From assembly GCA_021778875.1 (NCBI GenBank), contig JAJYBT010000127.1, forward strand, positions 1 to 6,957: a stretch of 6,957 nucleotides of DNA. Direction: 5' to 3'. The translations under genes were made by a program, and so were the position numbers. Positions 1 to 5,669 of this stretch are shown here, in pieces (position 1 is the first letter of the stretch; each line of letters begins with the position of its first letter). This stretch comes from Acidobacteriota bacterium. GTDB lineage: Bacteria > Acidobacteriota > Terriglobia > Terriglobales > Acidobacteriaceae. Under the pieces are notes generated by a model. The model was not told where the DNA came from and ran no database searches. It was given only the letters and a program-made list of their open reading frames with translations.

Positions 1-1
1 G

Positions 2-268
2 TCGAGCCTGAAACTGTTCAACTATGCCTGCATCGGCTTTGCATTGTTTCTGCCCTGGGGCATCGCCACCCACGGAATGGATAGCGGCTGGGCATTGCCG
101 GAGGCCATTGCCGCATTGATCGGAAAACTCGTCATCGCTGGCGCCGGGCTCGCGCTCATTGAATCGCTGTCAGCCAAGCTGCGGATATTCCGCGCACCCG
201 AGTATCTCGCAATGGCATTTCTGCTTGCGGTGCTCGGCTTGCTCGTTCATCTTCTGCTGGGGGCCTGA
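2..268 (+). CDS. hyfC: HyfC/HycD-like (NuoH-family) membrane subunit, 3' end only
   Basis: This is the last 88 residues of a membrane subunit of the NuoH / HyfC / HycD family; the start lies before the window. In complex I and group 4 hydrogenases this subunit anchors the soluble arm and lies next to the large and small subunits. What is visible is very hydrophobic, with three probable membrane segments. It includes a tract ending FLPWGIA near the beginning, a central helix (KLVIAGAGLALIES) and the family-like motif SAKLRIFRAPEYL just before the last helix, as in the HycD/HyfC C-terminus. The frame is open from base 2 to the TGA at 266-268. The next gene starts five bases later, so the two are clearly co-transcribed. 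The assignment rests on the C-terminal motif plus position in the operon; the central part of the protein cannot be checked here. Confidence 0.85.
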   Translation, partial: SSLKLFNYACIGFALFLPWGIATHGMDSGWALPEAIAALIGKLVIAGAGLALIESLSAKLRIFRAPEYLAMAFLLAVLGLLVHLLLGA

Positions 269-273
269 ATAAG

Positions 274-939
274 ATGCACACTTCAATACTCATCGCCCAG
301 GTGCTCAAAGTTCTCGCAGCGGGACTGTTGTTGATCTCATTCGCCATGCTGTCGGGACGGCGCACGCAGCAATTGATCACGCTGTTTGCATGGCAGGGCG
401 CCATACTTTTCGTCTCTACGTGTCTTGTGGCCTACAGCTCAGGCCTCACCGAGATGTATTACTCCGCGGCGCTCACGCTGATCCTGAAAGTCATTGCCCT
501 TCCCATGATACTCCTTCGCCTTATCCGCCGCCTCGGGGCACAATGGGACAGCGAACAACTGGTCAACGTGCCCACCACGATGCTCGCCGGGCTGGTACTG
601 GTGATCTTTGCCTTTGGCCTGGCCCAACCGATCAGTTTAATGGCGACAACCATCACCGGCCATACGCTCGGAATTGCCCTCGCGGTCATCCTGCTTGCAT
701 TCCTCATGATGATCACGCGTCGCAAGGCAGTCACGCAGGTCATCGGATTTCTCGCCATGGAGAACGGCCTATTCCTCGCTGCCACCAGCGCAACATATGG
801 AATGCCAATGGTCATCGAGCTGGGGATTGCGCTCGACTTGTTGGTCGGCGTATTCATCCTCGGCATCTTTTTCTTTCAGATTCGGGAGCAATTCGACAGT
901 CTCGACCTGCGCCACCTGGAATCGCTCAAGGAGGACTGA
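274..939 (+). CDS. hyfE: HyfE-like membrane subunit (NuoK-related)
   Basis: A 221-residue integral membrane protein, close to the length of E. coli HyfE (about 216). Its C-terminal half resembles NuoK of complex I, a small subunit of the proton-translocating membrane arm. I see roughly six or seven hydrophobic segments, at about residues 5-27, 36-56, 63-84, 98-120, 128-147, 153-172 and 178-202. Charged residues sit inside membrane helices, as expected for ion conduction: Lys72 (LILKVIALP), Glu163 (FLAMENGLFL), Glu182 and Asp188 (VIELGIALDLLVG). Glu163 and Glu182 probably match the two key glutamates of NuoK, but this alignment is by eye. The ATG at 274 follows the hyfC stop by five bases with only a weak G-rich Shine-Dalgarno, which suggests translational coupling. 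The gene ends directly against hyfF. No hyfD homologue lies between hyfC and this gene, unlike E. coli hyf. Confidence 0.88.
   Translation: MHTSILIAQVLKVLAAGLLLISFAMLSGRRTQQLITLFAWQGAILFVSTCLVAYSSGLTEMYYSAALTLILKVIALPMILLRLIRRLGAQWDSEQLVNVPTTMLAGLVLVIFAFGLAQPISLMATTITGHTLGIALAVILLAFLMMITRRKAVTQVIGFLAMENGLFLAATSATYGMPMVIELGIALDLLVGVFILGIFFFQIREQFDSLDLRHLESLKED
928..934 (+). promoter_or_regulatory. Strong ribosome binding site for hyfF inside the end of hyfE
   Basis: AAGGAGG lies five bases before the hyfF ATG at 940 and within the last codons of hyfE. The hyfE stop (937-939) touches the hyfF start. This fixes the hyfF start and indicates tightly coupled translation. Confidence 0.75.
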
Positions 940-2391
940 ATGGACATTCTGCTGACTCTCGGATTGCCCCTGCTCGGAGCCGCACTCCTGGCGCTGTTCG
1001 GCGCGCGCCGATTCGCGCCCGAACTCAATGCCGGCATAAGCCTGGCAACGCTCATTGCCGCATGCTTGCTCGTGTTGCGCGTTATCCGGCACGGCCCCAT
1101 TCTGGCCGGACATGAGCAATTCTTCGTCGATCCCTTCAACGTGTTTCTCGTCGCGCTGACAGCCTTCGTCGGCTTCACAACTGCGCTGTTTTCCCGCCCC
1201 TACATGCGCATCGAAGAGCATCATGGACGTGTGAATCCCCAGCGCCTGCGCCTCTATCACAGCATGTACCAGCTCTTCATGTTTGCCATGCTGCTCGCGC
1301 TGCTCACCAACAACATGGGCCTGCTCTGGGTGGCGATGGAGGCAGCTACGCTATCGACGGTGCTGCTCGTTTCGCTCTACCGCACCCGGGCCAGCCTCGA
1401 AGCAGCATGGAAATATTTCATCCTCTGCGGCGTTGGAATTGCGCAAGCGTTGTTCGGCACTATCCTGCTCTACTTTGCCGCGGAGCAGGCCCTCGGGCGT
1501 GAAGGCATGACTGCGCTCCTGTGGACCCACCTCAATGCCGTGAAAGGTCAGCTCGAACCGCGCGTCCTTGGACTCGCGTTCGTCTTTCTTCTCGTTGGGT
1601 ACGGAACAAAGGTTGGGCTCGCGCCGCTGCACAACTGGCTTCCCGACGCGCACGCCGAGGGCCCCACACCAGTATCCGCCGTGCTCTCCGGCCTTCTGCT
1701 CAATGTCGCTCTTTATGCGGTGATTCGTTGCAAAGTCCTGGTCGAGGGCTCCATCGGTCATCTTCTTCCCGGCCGCATGCTCATGGCCTTCGGGCTGCTG
1801 TCCGCCGTGCTCGGCGCCTTCTTCATCTGGAGACAGCGAGATATCAAGCGGCTCTTCGGCTACTCCTCGATCGAGCACATGGGCATCATCACATTCGCGT
1901 TCGGCCTTGGCGGGCCGGTAGCCAATTTCGCGGCCCTGCTGCACATGACCGTCCACTCGCTGACGAAGTCGTCCATCTTCTTCACCGCGGGCCACGCTTC
2001 GCAGACCGCCGGCACACAGCAGATGGAGGGCATCCGCGGCCTGGTGGGCATCAGCCCGACCATTGGCTGGGGCCTCATGCTCGGCTCCCTCGCCATCCTC
2101 GGCACGCCGCCCTTCGGCGTCTTTGCAAGTGAATTCCTCATTTTCACCACGGCGATGCGCGAGCATCCCTGGACAACTCCATTCCTCCTGATCGCACTGG
2201 CGGTCGCATATGCCGGAATTTTCAGCCGCGTTCAACCAATGGTGTTCGGCGAAAGCGATGCCCCTCCATTGCCGCATTCTCCAGCCCTTTTGCCGGTCTT
2301 TGTACATTTGGCGATGGTGCTGGTTCTGGGAATCTACATGCCCGCGGCGCTTGCCGAATGGTATCGTGCCGCCGCGCGGTTGATAGGATGA
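940..2391 (+). CDS. hyfF: HyfF-like antiporter-type proton-pumping subunit (NuoN/NuoL family)
   Basis: A 483-residue multi-spanning protein of the proton-conducting membrane transporter family shared by Mrp antiporters, complex I subunits NuoL/M/N and hydrogenase-4 subunits HyfB/D/F. E. coli HyfF is about 526 residues, so this is slightly short. About 13 to 14 hydrophobic helices are visible. The coupling residues are all present: Glu134 in LLWVAMEAATL (helix 5 glutamate), Lys224 in GYGTKVGLAPLHNWLPDAH (helix 7 lysine of the broken helix), the following PDAHAEGPTPVSA signature, Lys303 in DIKRLFGYSSIEHMG, His335/His339 and Lys343 in HMTVHSLTKSSIFF, and Glu398 in GVFASEFL. This is what an active proton channel should look like. 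The start at 940 is set by a strong Shine-Dalgarno. The stop overlaps a possible ATGA start of hyfG. The gene sits exactly where HyfF is expected, before the large subunit. Confidence 0.93.
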   Translation: MDILLTLGLPLLGAALLALFGARRFAPELNAGISLATLIAACLLVLRVIRHGPILAGHEQFFVDPFNVFLVALTAFVGFTTALFSRPYMRIEEHHGRVNPQRLRLYHSMYQLFMFAMLLALLTNNMGLLWVAMEAATLSTVLLVSLYRTRASLEAAWKYFILCGVGIAQALFGTILLYFAAEQALGREGMTALLWTHLNAVKGQLEPRVLGLAFVFLLVGYGTKVGLAPLHNWLPDAHAEGPTPVSAVLSGLLLNVALYAVIRCKVLVEGSIGHLLPGRMLMAFGLLSAVLGAFFIWRQRDIKRLFGYSSIEHMGIITFAFGLGGPVANFAALLHMTVHSLTKSSIFFTAGHASQTAGTQQMEGIRGLVGISPTIGWGLMLGSLAILGTPPFGVFASEFLIFTTAMREHPWTTPFLLIALAVAYAGIFSRVQPMVFGESDAPPLPHSPALLPVFVHLAMVLVLGIYMPAALAEWYRAAARLIG

Positions 2392-2396
2392 CGCGT

Positions 2397-3941
2397 ATGA
2401 CTGAAGACTTTGAAAGCGCGCGGAAGCAGCTTCCATCCCATATGCCCTGCAGCCACATCCGGGTCGGGGCCGTGCGTTGGCGCCATACTGCCGAAACGTT
2501 GCACGCGGCGGGTGGCCGCCTCCTCACAATCTGGGGTGCGGACGATCGCGACCGCGATGGCCTCTTTCGCATCTATGCCGCCTACCTCCTGAAGGAAGGA
2601 ATCACAGTTGTCGAGCATCAGATGGAACACAGTGCGACACCGACTTATCCGAGCCTCGCGGAAATATTTCCGTGCGCGTTGCGTATGGAGCGCGCAATCC
2701 ACGATCTGCTTGGAATTGTGAGCATGGAGCCGGACCACCGCGGCTGGTTGCGCCATGGCGGCTGGCCTCAAACGGCATTTCCGCTGCGACGGGACGTCGA
2801 TGGAAGCCGGCAGTTTGCAGTCGACTCTCAGCCCTACCCGTTTGTCCAGGTAGAAGGCGACGGCGTCCATGAGATCGCAGTTGGACCCGTCCACGCAGGA
2901 ACCATCGAGCCGGGCCACTTCCGATTCTCAGTCGTCGGAGAGAAGGTTCTGCGTCTTGAAGAGCGCCTCGGCTATAAACACAAAGGAGTCGCGAAACGAT
3001 TTGAGCAGATGCCACAAAAGGAAGGCCACCGTCTTGCAGCGCGGCTGTCAGGCGATTCCGCCGTCGCTTTTTCTTGGGCTTACTGCGCGGCATTGGAGGC
3101 ACTTACCCATACAACCTGTCCTCCGCGAGCCGCCAATCTGCGGGCCCTCGCGCTCGAACACGAGCGGCTTGCCAATCATCTGGGCGACTTGGGAGCCCTG
3201 GGCAATGACGCAGGCTTTGCATTTGGGCTCACGCAATTCTCGCGCATGAAAGAGGATCTGTTGCGCGTCAACGTAGCCACATTCGGCGCGCGCTATTTGT
3301 TCGACTTTATCCTGCCCGGCGGAGTTGCAAATGATTTACCTGCGAGCGCGCCCTCTTTGCTTCTCGATCATTACCTGGTGCTGGAAGAGAACGTTTCTTC
3401 TTTGCGCGCCATATACGATAACCACGCTGGCCTCCAAGATCGCTTCCGCGAAGCAGGCATCCTGAGCCAGGAAATGGCCGAAAAGCTTGGTGCCATCGGC
3501 CTGGCCGGACGTGCTTCCGGCGATCCCCTTGATCTGCGTGTCGATCACCCATGTTCGCCCTACGATCGTTTGGAACCGAAACGGGTTACACAATCTGCAG
3601 GCGACGTCGCAGCCAGGGTGCAAGTCAGGTTCGACGAAATCTTCGAATCGCTTCGCCTTTGCCGCAAGCTGCTTGCAGACCCAGTTCCGGGCCCGATACA
3701 GACTGAATGCCCTCTCGCGGAACCCGGCCGCCTTGCACTCGGATTGATCGAGGGCTGGCGCGGCCCAGTTCTGATCGCACTGGAAACCGGCCCCGACGCA
3801 ACCATTCGCCGCTGCCATGCGCACGATCCCTCCTGGCAGAACTGGCCACTCCTCGAATACGCGATCCTCGGTAACATCGTCCCGGATTTCCCTTTGATCA
3901 ATAAGTCCTTCAACTTGTCTTACAGCGGACACGACGGGTGA
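2397..3941 (+). CDS. hyfG: HyfG/HycE-like large subunit (NuoC-NuoD fusion) lacking all [NiFe] cysteines
   Basis: A 514-residue fusion as in HycE and HyfG. The N-terminal part (about 1-140) is NuoC-like, with YPSLAEIFP and the ERAIHDLLGI signature at Glu98-Ile107. The rest is NuoD/hydrogenase-large-subunit-like, with GPVHAGTIEPGHFRF (163-177), LEERLGYKHKG, LEHERLANHLGDLG and a final ILGNIVPDFPLI segment. The fold is clear, but the metal site is gone. The L1 motif, normally RxCGxC, reads RLSGDS (Ser218 and Ser221). The L2 motif, normally DPCxxC, reads NLSYSG (Ser508 and Gly511). The protein stops three residues later, with no maturation peptide. It therefore cannot hold a normal [NiFe] centre and fits the hydrogenase-related (Ehr) group. 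The ATG at 2397 has AGGA eight bases upstream. An in-frame ATG at 2388 overlaps the hyfF stop as ATGA and is an equally plausible start, adding three residues. The reading frame is intact, so this is not a decayed gene. Confidence 0.92.
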   Translation: MTEDFESARKQLPSHMPCSHIRVGAVRWRHTAETLHAAGGRLLTIWGADDRDRDGLFRIYAAYLLKEGITVVEHQMEHSATPTYPSLAEIFPCALRMERAIHDLLGIVSMEPDHRGWLRHGGWPQTAFPLRRDVDGSRQFAVDSQPYPFVQVEGDGVHEIAVGPVHAGTIEPGHFRFSVVGEKVLRLEERLGYKHKGVAKRFEQMPQKEGHRLAARLSGDSAVAFSWAYCAALEALTHTTCPPRAANLRALALEHERLANHLGDLGALGNDAGFAFGLTQFSRMKEDLLRVNVATFGARYLFDFILPGGVANDLPASAPSLLLDHYLVLEENVSSLRAIYDNHAGLQDRFREAGILSQEMAEKLGAIGLAGRASGDPLDLRVDHPCSPYDRLEPKRVTQSAGDVAARVQVRFDEIFESLRLCRKLLADPVPGPIQTECPLAEPGRLALGLIEGWRGPVLIALETGPDATIRRCHAHDPSWQNWPLLEYAILGNIVPDFPLINKSFNLSYSGHDG

Positions 3942-3948
3942 GGTAAGC

Positions 3949-4455
3949 ATGATCAACACTCTTTCGCGCATGATACGCACCGGAATTCTGACTGAGCCCT
4001 CTCCCGCTCCGGCCGCCACCTCGCCCGCAGTCGAGGGCCTGCAGAAGGCTTTGCGAAATATCCTGGGTCGTGCTCTCTGCATTCGCCATGTCGACGCTGG
4101 CTCCTGCAATGGCTGCGAACTCGAGATTCAGGCTCTCAACAATCCGTACTACAACCTCGAAGGCTACGGCATTAAATTTGTAGCCAGCCCCCGTCACGCT
4201 GACCTCCTGCTGGTCACGGGTCCTGTATCGGTGAACATGGAAGAAGCGTTGAAGCGCACTCTCGACGCTGTGCCCGATCCCAAGCTTGTGGTTGCGGTGG
4301 GAGACTGCGGAGCTTGCGGCGGAGTGTTCGGAACAAGCTACGCCAGCCGGGGAGCCGTTGCGAACGTCATTCCCGTCCACCGCACCGTGACTGGCTGTCC
4401 GCCAAGTCCCGTGGCCATGTTGGAGGCCATTCGTTCTGCAGTGCTCGAAGCTTGA
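3949..4455 (+). CDS. hyfI: HyfI/HycG-like [4Fe-4S] small subunit (NuoB family)
   Basis: A 168-residue protein of the NuoB / HycG / HyfI family. This subunit carries the Fe-S cluster nearest the active site (N2 in complex I, proximal cluster in hydrogenases) and packs against the large subunit. All four expected ligands are present: Cys53 and Cys56 (DAGSCNGCELE), Cys120 (AVGDCGACGG) and Cys150 (VTGCPPSP). The spaced CxxC is the hydrogenase arrangement, not the adjacent CC of NuoB. Cys123 is an extra cysteine next to Cys120. HADLLLVTGPVS and the GCPPSP turn are family features. The first 40 residues form an N-terminal lead-in. The protein ends soon after the GCPP helix, so the long C-terminal extension of E. 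coli HycG (about 255 residues in total) is absent. The ATG at 3949 follows the hyfG stop by seven bases with GAGG five bases upstream. No ferredoxin-like hyfH lies between hyfG and this gene. It is the last gene of the operon. Confidence 0.93.
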   Translation: MINTLSRMIRTGILTEPSPAPAATSPAVEGLQKALRNILGRALCIRHVDAGSCNGCELEIQALNNPYYNLEGYGIKFVASPRHADLLLVTGPVSVNMEEALKRTLDAVPDPKLVVAVGDCGACGGVFGTSYASRGAVANVIPVHRTVTGCPPSPVAMLEAIRSAVLEA

Positions 4456-4488
4456 GCTGTGTTGATCTGCCGGATCTTCCGATTGCGC

Positions 4489-5112
4489 CTATGTCTTGAC
4501 CGGCATGGCCGACGAGATAGCGCGAGCAATCGTTCGCACAATCCAGCGCATCATCACGACGAGCGCGACAAGGAAGGCCGCAACAATGACAGCCGCCGCG
4601 ATCGGGTGTTGCGTCGCAAGCCAGGTCAGGAACACCGCCAGCGCGTCTTCGCCCGCACTCAGCGCGATATTCGAAACCGGCTCAGGCGATGGCGTCACGG
4701 CCACGCGAGCCGCCGTCTTTCCTCCATGCGCCGCCAGAGCAATCGCGCCGCCTGCCAGTGCTGCCACCAGCTGCTTCTCCGGAGAAAGCTGTGCGGTTGC
4801 GCCGTATGCAATCAAGGCCGCAACGGGTATACGCACAAATGTGTGCAGGACATTCCACAACAAATCGAACGCGGGAATCTTATCGGCAATAAACTCAACC
4901 GCAAACAGCACGCCGCACGCTGCAATCACCCACCAGTTGGTCAGCAGATGCAAACCGGGCGGCAGTGCCAGAAGCCCTGCGTGGGCCAGCAGCCCAAGGC
5001 TGGCGACCGTGGCGTAGACATTCAGTCCCGCCGCGAAACTGACCGCAATGATGAGCCCAGCCAGCTCGGTGCCAGCCAGCTCAGAAGCTCCAAGCGTCAT
5101 GCCTGCCAGCAT
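4489..5112 (-). CDS. DUF4126 family membrane protein, function unknown
   Basis: A 207-residue membrane protein that I recognise as a DUF4126 member; no biochemical role is established for the family as far as I know. About five hydrophobic segments are visible, at roughly 17-44, 58-78, 94-106, 113-130 and 170-190. Conserved-looking motifs are GLNVYAT (29-35), EFIADKIP (73-80) followed by HTFVRIP (90-96), AHGGKTAARV (128-137), SPEPVSN (142-148) and an acidic pair Glu155-Asp156. Polar and charged motifs inside or beside helices suggest a transport or lipid-facing role, but that is inference only. The ATG at 5112 is supported by GGAAG five bases upstream; a second in-frame ATG four codons later is possible. 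The gene runs head-on into hyfI with 33 bases between the stops, so it is not part of the hyf operon. It lies 117 bases downstream of the GlsB-family gene on the same strand and may share its transcript. Confidence 0.82.
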   Translation of the reverse strand: MLAGMTLGASELAGTELAGLIIAVSFAAGLNVYATVASLGLLAHAGLLALPPGLHLLTNWWVIAACGVLFAVEFIADKIPAFDLLWNVLHTFVRIPVAALIAYGATAQLSPEKQLVAALAGGAIALAAHGGKTAARVAVTPSPEPVSNIALSAGEDALAVFLTWLATQHPIAAAVIVAAFLVALVVMMRWIVRTIARAISSAMPVKT

Positions 5113-5206
5113 ATTCGCTTCCGCTCACCTCGCCAATCCTCATTGAGACGCATTGATTCTCAGCCCGCAACCGAATGCGGTCCGTGCCCAACGCGCCGTG
5201 CAGCAA

Positions 5207-5221
5207 GGCTTCCGTGAAGCC
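5207..5221 (-). terminator. Short GC-rich hairpin just after the GlsB-family gene
   Basis: A six-base perfect inverted repeat, GGCTTC and GAAGCC with a three-base loop, lies nine bases past the stop of the 84-residue membrane protein gene. No clear U-run follows on the - strand, so it is a weak terminator candidate or an mRNA 3'-end/processing hairpin. A second, five-base hairpin (CCGCA/TGCGG, 5165-5180) lies further downstream. The rest of the 117-base gap shows no convincing promoter for the DUF4126 gene. Confidence 0.25.
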
Positions 5222-5229
5222 CCCGCGCT

Positions 5230-5484
5230 TCAGGACGATTTCTTTGTAATTAAGCGCACCACTGCGGTCAGGAGGACCGCACCGCCAATGGCGACCAGGA
5301 TCGTGTAAATCATGCCGCCGCTGCCAACAAAGCCCAGGGCGCGCATCACGAAGCCGCCGATGATTGCACCAGCTATGCCGATCGCAATGTCCATAAGAGC
5401 GCCGTAGCCCGCGCCTTTCATGATCTTGCCCGTGGCCCAGCCTGCCACGAGACCAACAATGATCCACCACAGAATCTGCAACAT
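5230..5484 (-). CDS. GlsB/YeaQ/YmgE family small membrane protein (transglycosylase-associated-like)
   Basis: An 84-residue, glycine-rich membrane protein of the GlsB/YeaQ/YmgE family, often labelled 'transglycosylase-associated protein'. Family members are small three-helix inner-membrane proteins commonly linked to general stress or acid response; their molecular activity is not settled. Three hydrophobic segments are visible, about 2-21, 29-50 and 56-77, with the family pattern GLVAGWATGKIMKG followed by DIAIGIAGAIIGGFVMRALG. The small-residue spacing suggests close helix packing. The tail is basic (RLITKKSS). The start at 5484 is chosen because AAAGGAGA lies five bases upstream. An in-frame ATG at 5517 would add 11 polar residues, lacks family similarity, and would cover the leader hairpin. 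The gene has its own 185-base upstream gap with regulatory-looking structure. Confidence 0.88.
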   Translation of the reverse strand: MLQILWWIIVGLVAGWATGKIMKGAGYGALMDIAIGIAGAIIGGFVMRALGFVGSGGMIYTILVAIGGAVLLTAVVRLITKKSS

Positions 5485-5489
5485 ACTCG

Positions 5490-5497
5490 TCTCCTTT
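5490..5497 (-). promoter_or_regulatory. Ribosome binding site that decides the GlsB-family start
   Basis: Read on the - strand this is AAAGGAGA, five bases before the ATG at 5484. It favours 5484 over the upstream in-frame ATG at 5517. Confidence 0.7.
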
Positions 5498-5507
5498 GCG
5501 ATGGCTC

Positions 5508-5552
5508 GCGTAAACACCTTACGCCGGAGACTCGGGTCTACAGCTCCGAGTC
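5508..5552 (-). promoter_or_regulatory. Two tandem hairpins in the predicted leader of the GlsB-family gene
   Basis: Two perfect inverted repeats lie back to back between the candidate promoter and the ribosome binding site. The nearer one is GCGTAA/TTACGC with a five-base loop (5508-5524). The further one is GACTCGG/CCGAGTC with a ten-base loop (5529-5552). The sequence CTCCG at 5544-5548 could instead pair with CGGAG at either 5525-5529 or 5556-5560, so rival folds exist. A structured 5' leader that influences translation or mRNA stability is possible. The upstream clc gene ends at 5670, so a role in ending that transcript is an alternative, although no U-run is seen. Confidence 0.35.
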
Positions 5553-5586
5553 AGACGGAGTAATCCTGCTGATTTCAAAGGCGTCC

Positions 5587-5617
5587 ATAATAGTACACCT
5601 ATTCAGCCCACAAGCAA
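5587..5617 (-). promoter_or_regulatory. Candidate promoter with overlapping dyad, upstream of the GlsB-family gene
   Basis: On the - strand, TATTAT (5587-5592) matches the -10 consensus at five of six positions. A poor -35 candidate, TTGCTT, lies at 5612-5617 with 19-base spacing; using the overlapping TACTAT (5590-5595) as the -10 gives 16-base spacing. AATAG/CTATT (5589-5603, five-base spacer) is a small dyad across the -10 that could be an operator. A start near 5580 would give a leader of about 95 bases. The weak -35 keeps confidence low. Confidence 0.25.
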
Positions 5618-5669
5618 CATTGTTTCTCAATACCGTTCGGAAATCCCTCCGTTCGCGCAGCCTCAGCCT

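Noticed and set aside
1351..2436. Long open frame on the - strand opposite hyfF
   Set aside because: It lies antisense to a gene with clear family motifs. The product is rich in charged and polar residues with no recognisable domain, typical of a shadow frame created by GC-rich codon use.
2397..3941. HyfG as a decayed pseudogene of a former hydrogenase
   Set aside because: The frame is full length with intact flanking motifs, its partner subunits keep their key residues, and the same type of cysteine loss is known in Ehr complexes, so a functional protein is more likely.
4456..4488. Possible bidirectional terminator between the convergent hyfI and DUF4126 genes
   Set aside because: Only four-base stems (such as CGGA-TCT-TCCG and GATC-TGCCG-GATC) and no U-run on either strand; too weak to call.
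4459..5217. Open frame on the + strand opposite the DUF4126 gene
   Set aside because: Its product is Arg/Cys/His/Gln-rich with no family features, whereas the - strand encodes a motif-rich membrane protein with a good ribosome binding site.
5633..5655. Direct repeat CCGTTCG (5633-5639 and 5649-5655) after the CLC stop
   Set aside because: Seven bases in two copies only; easily due to chance, with no further copies nearby.
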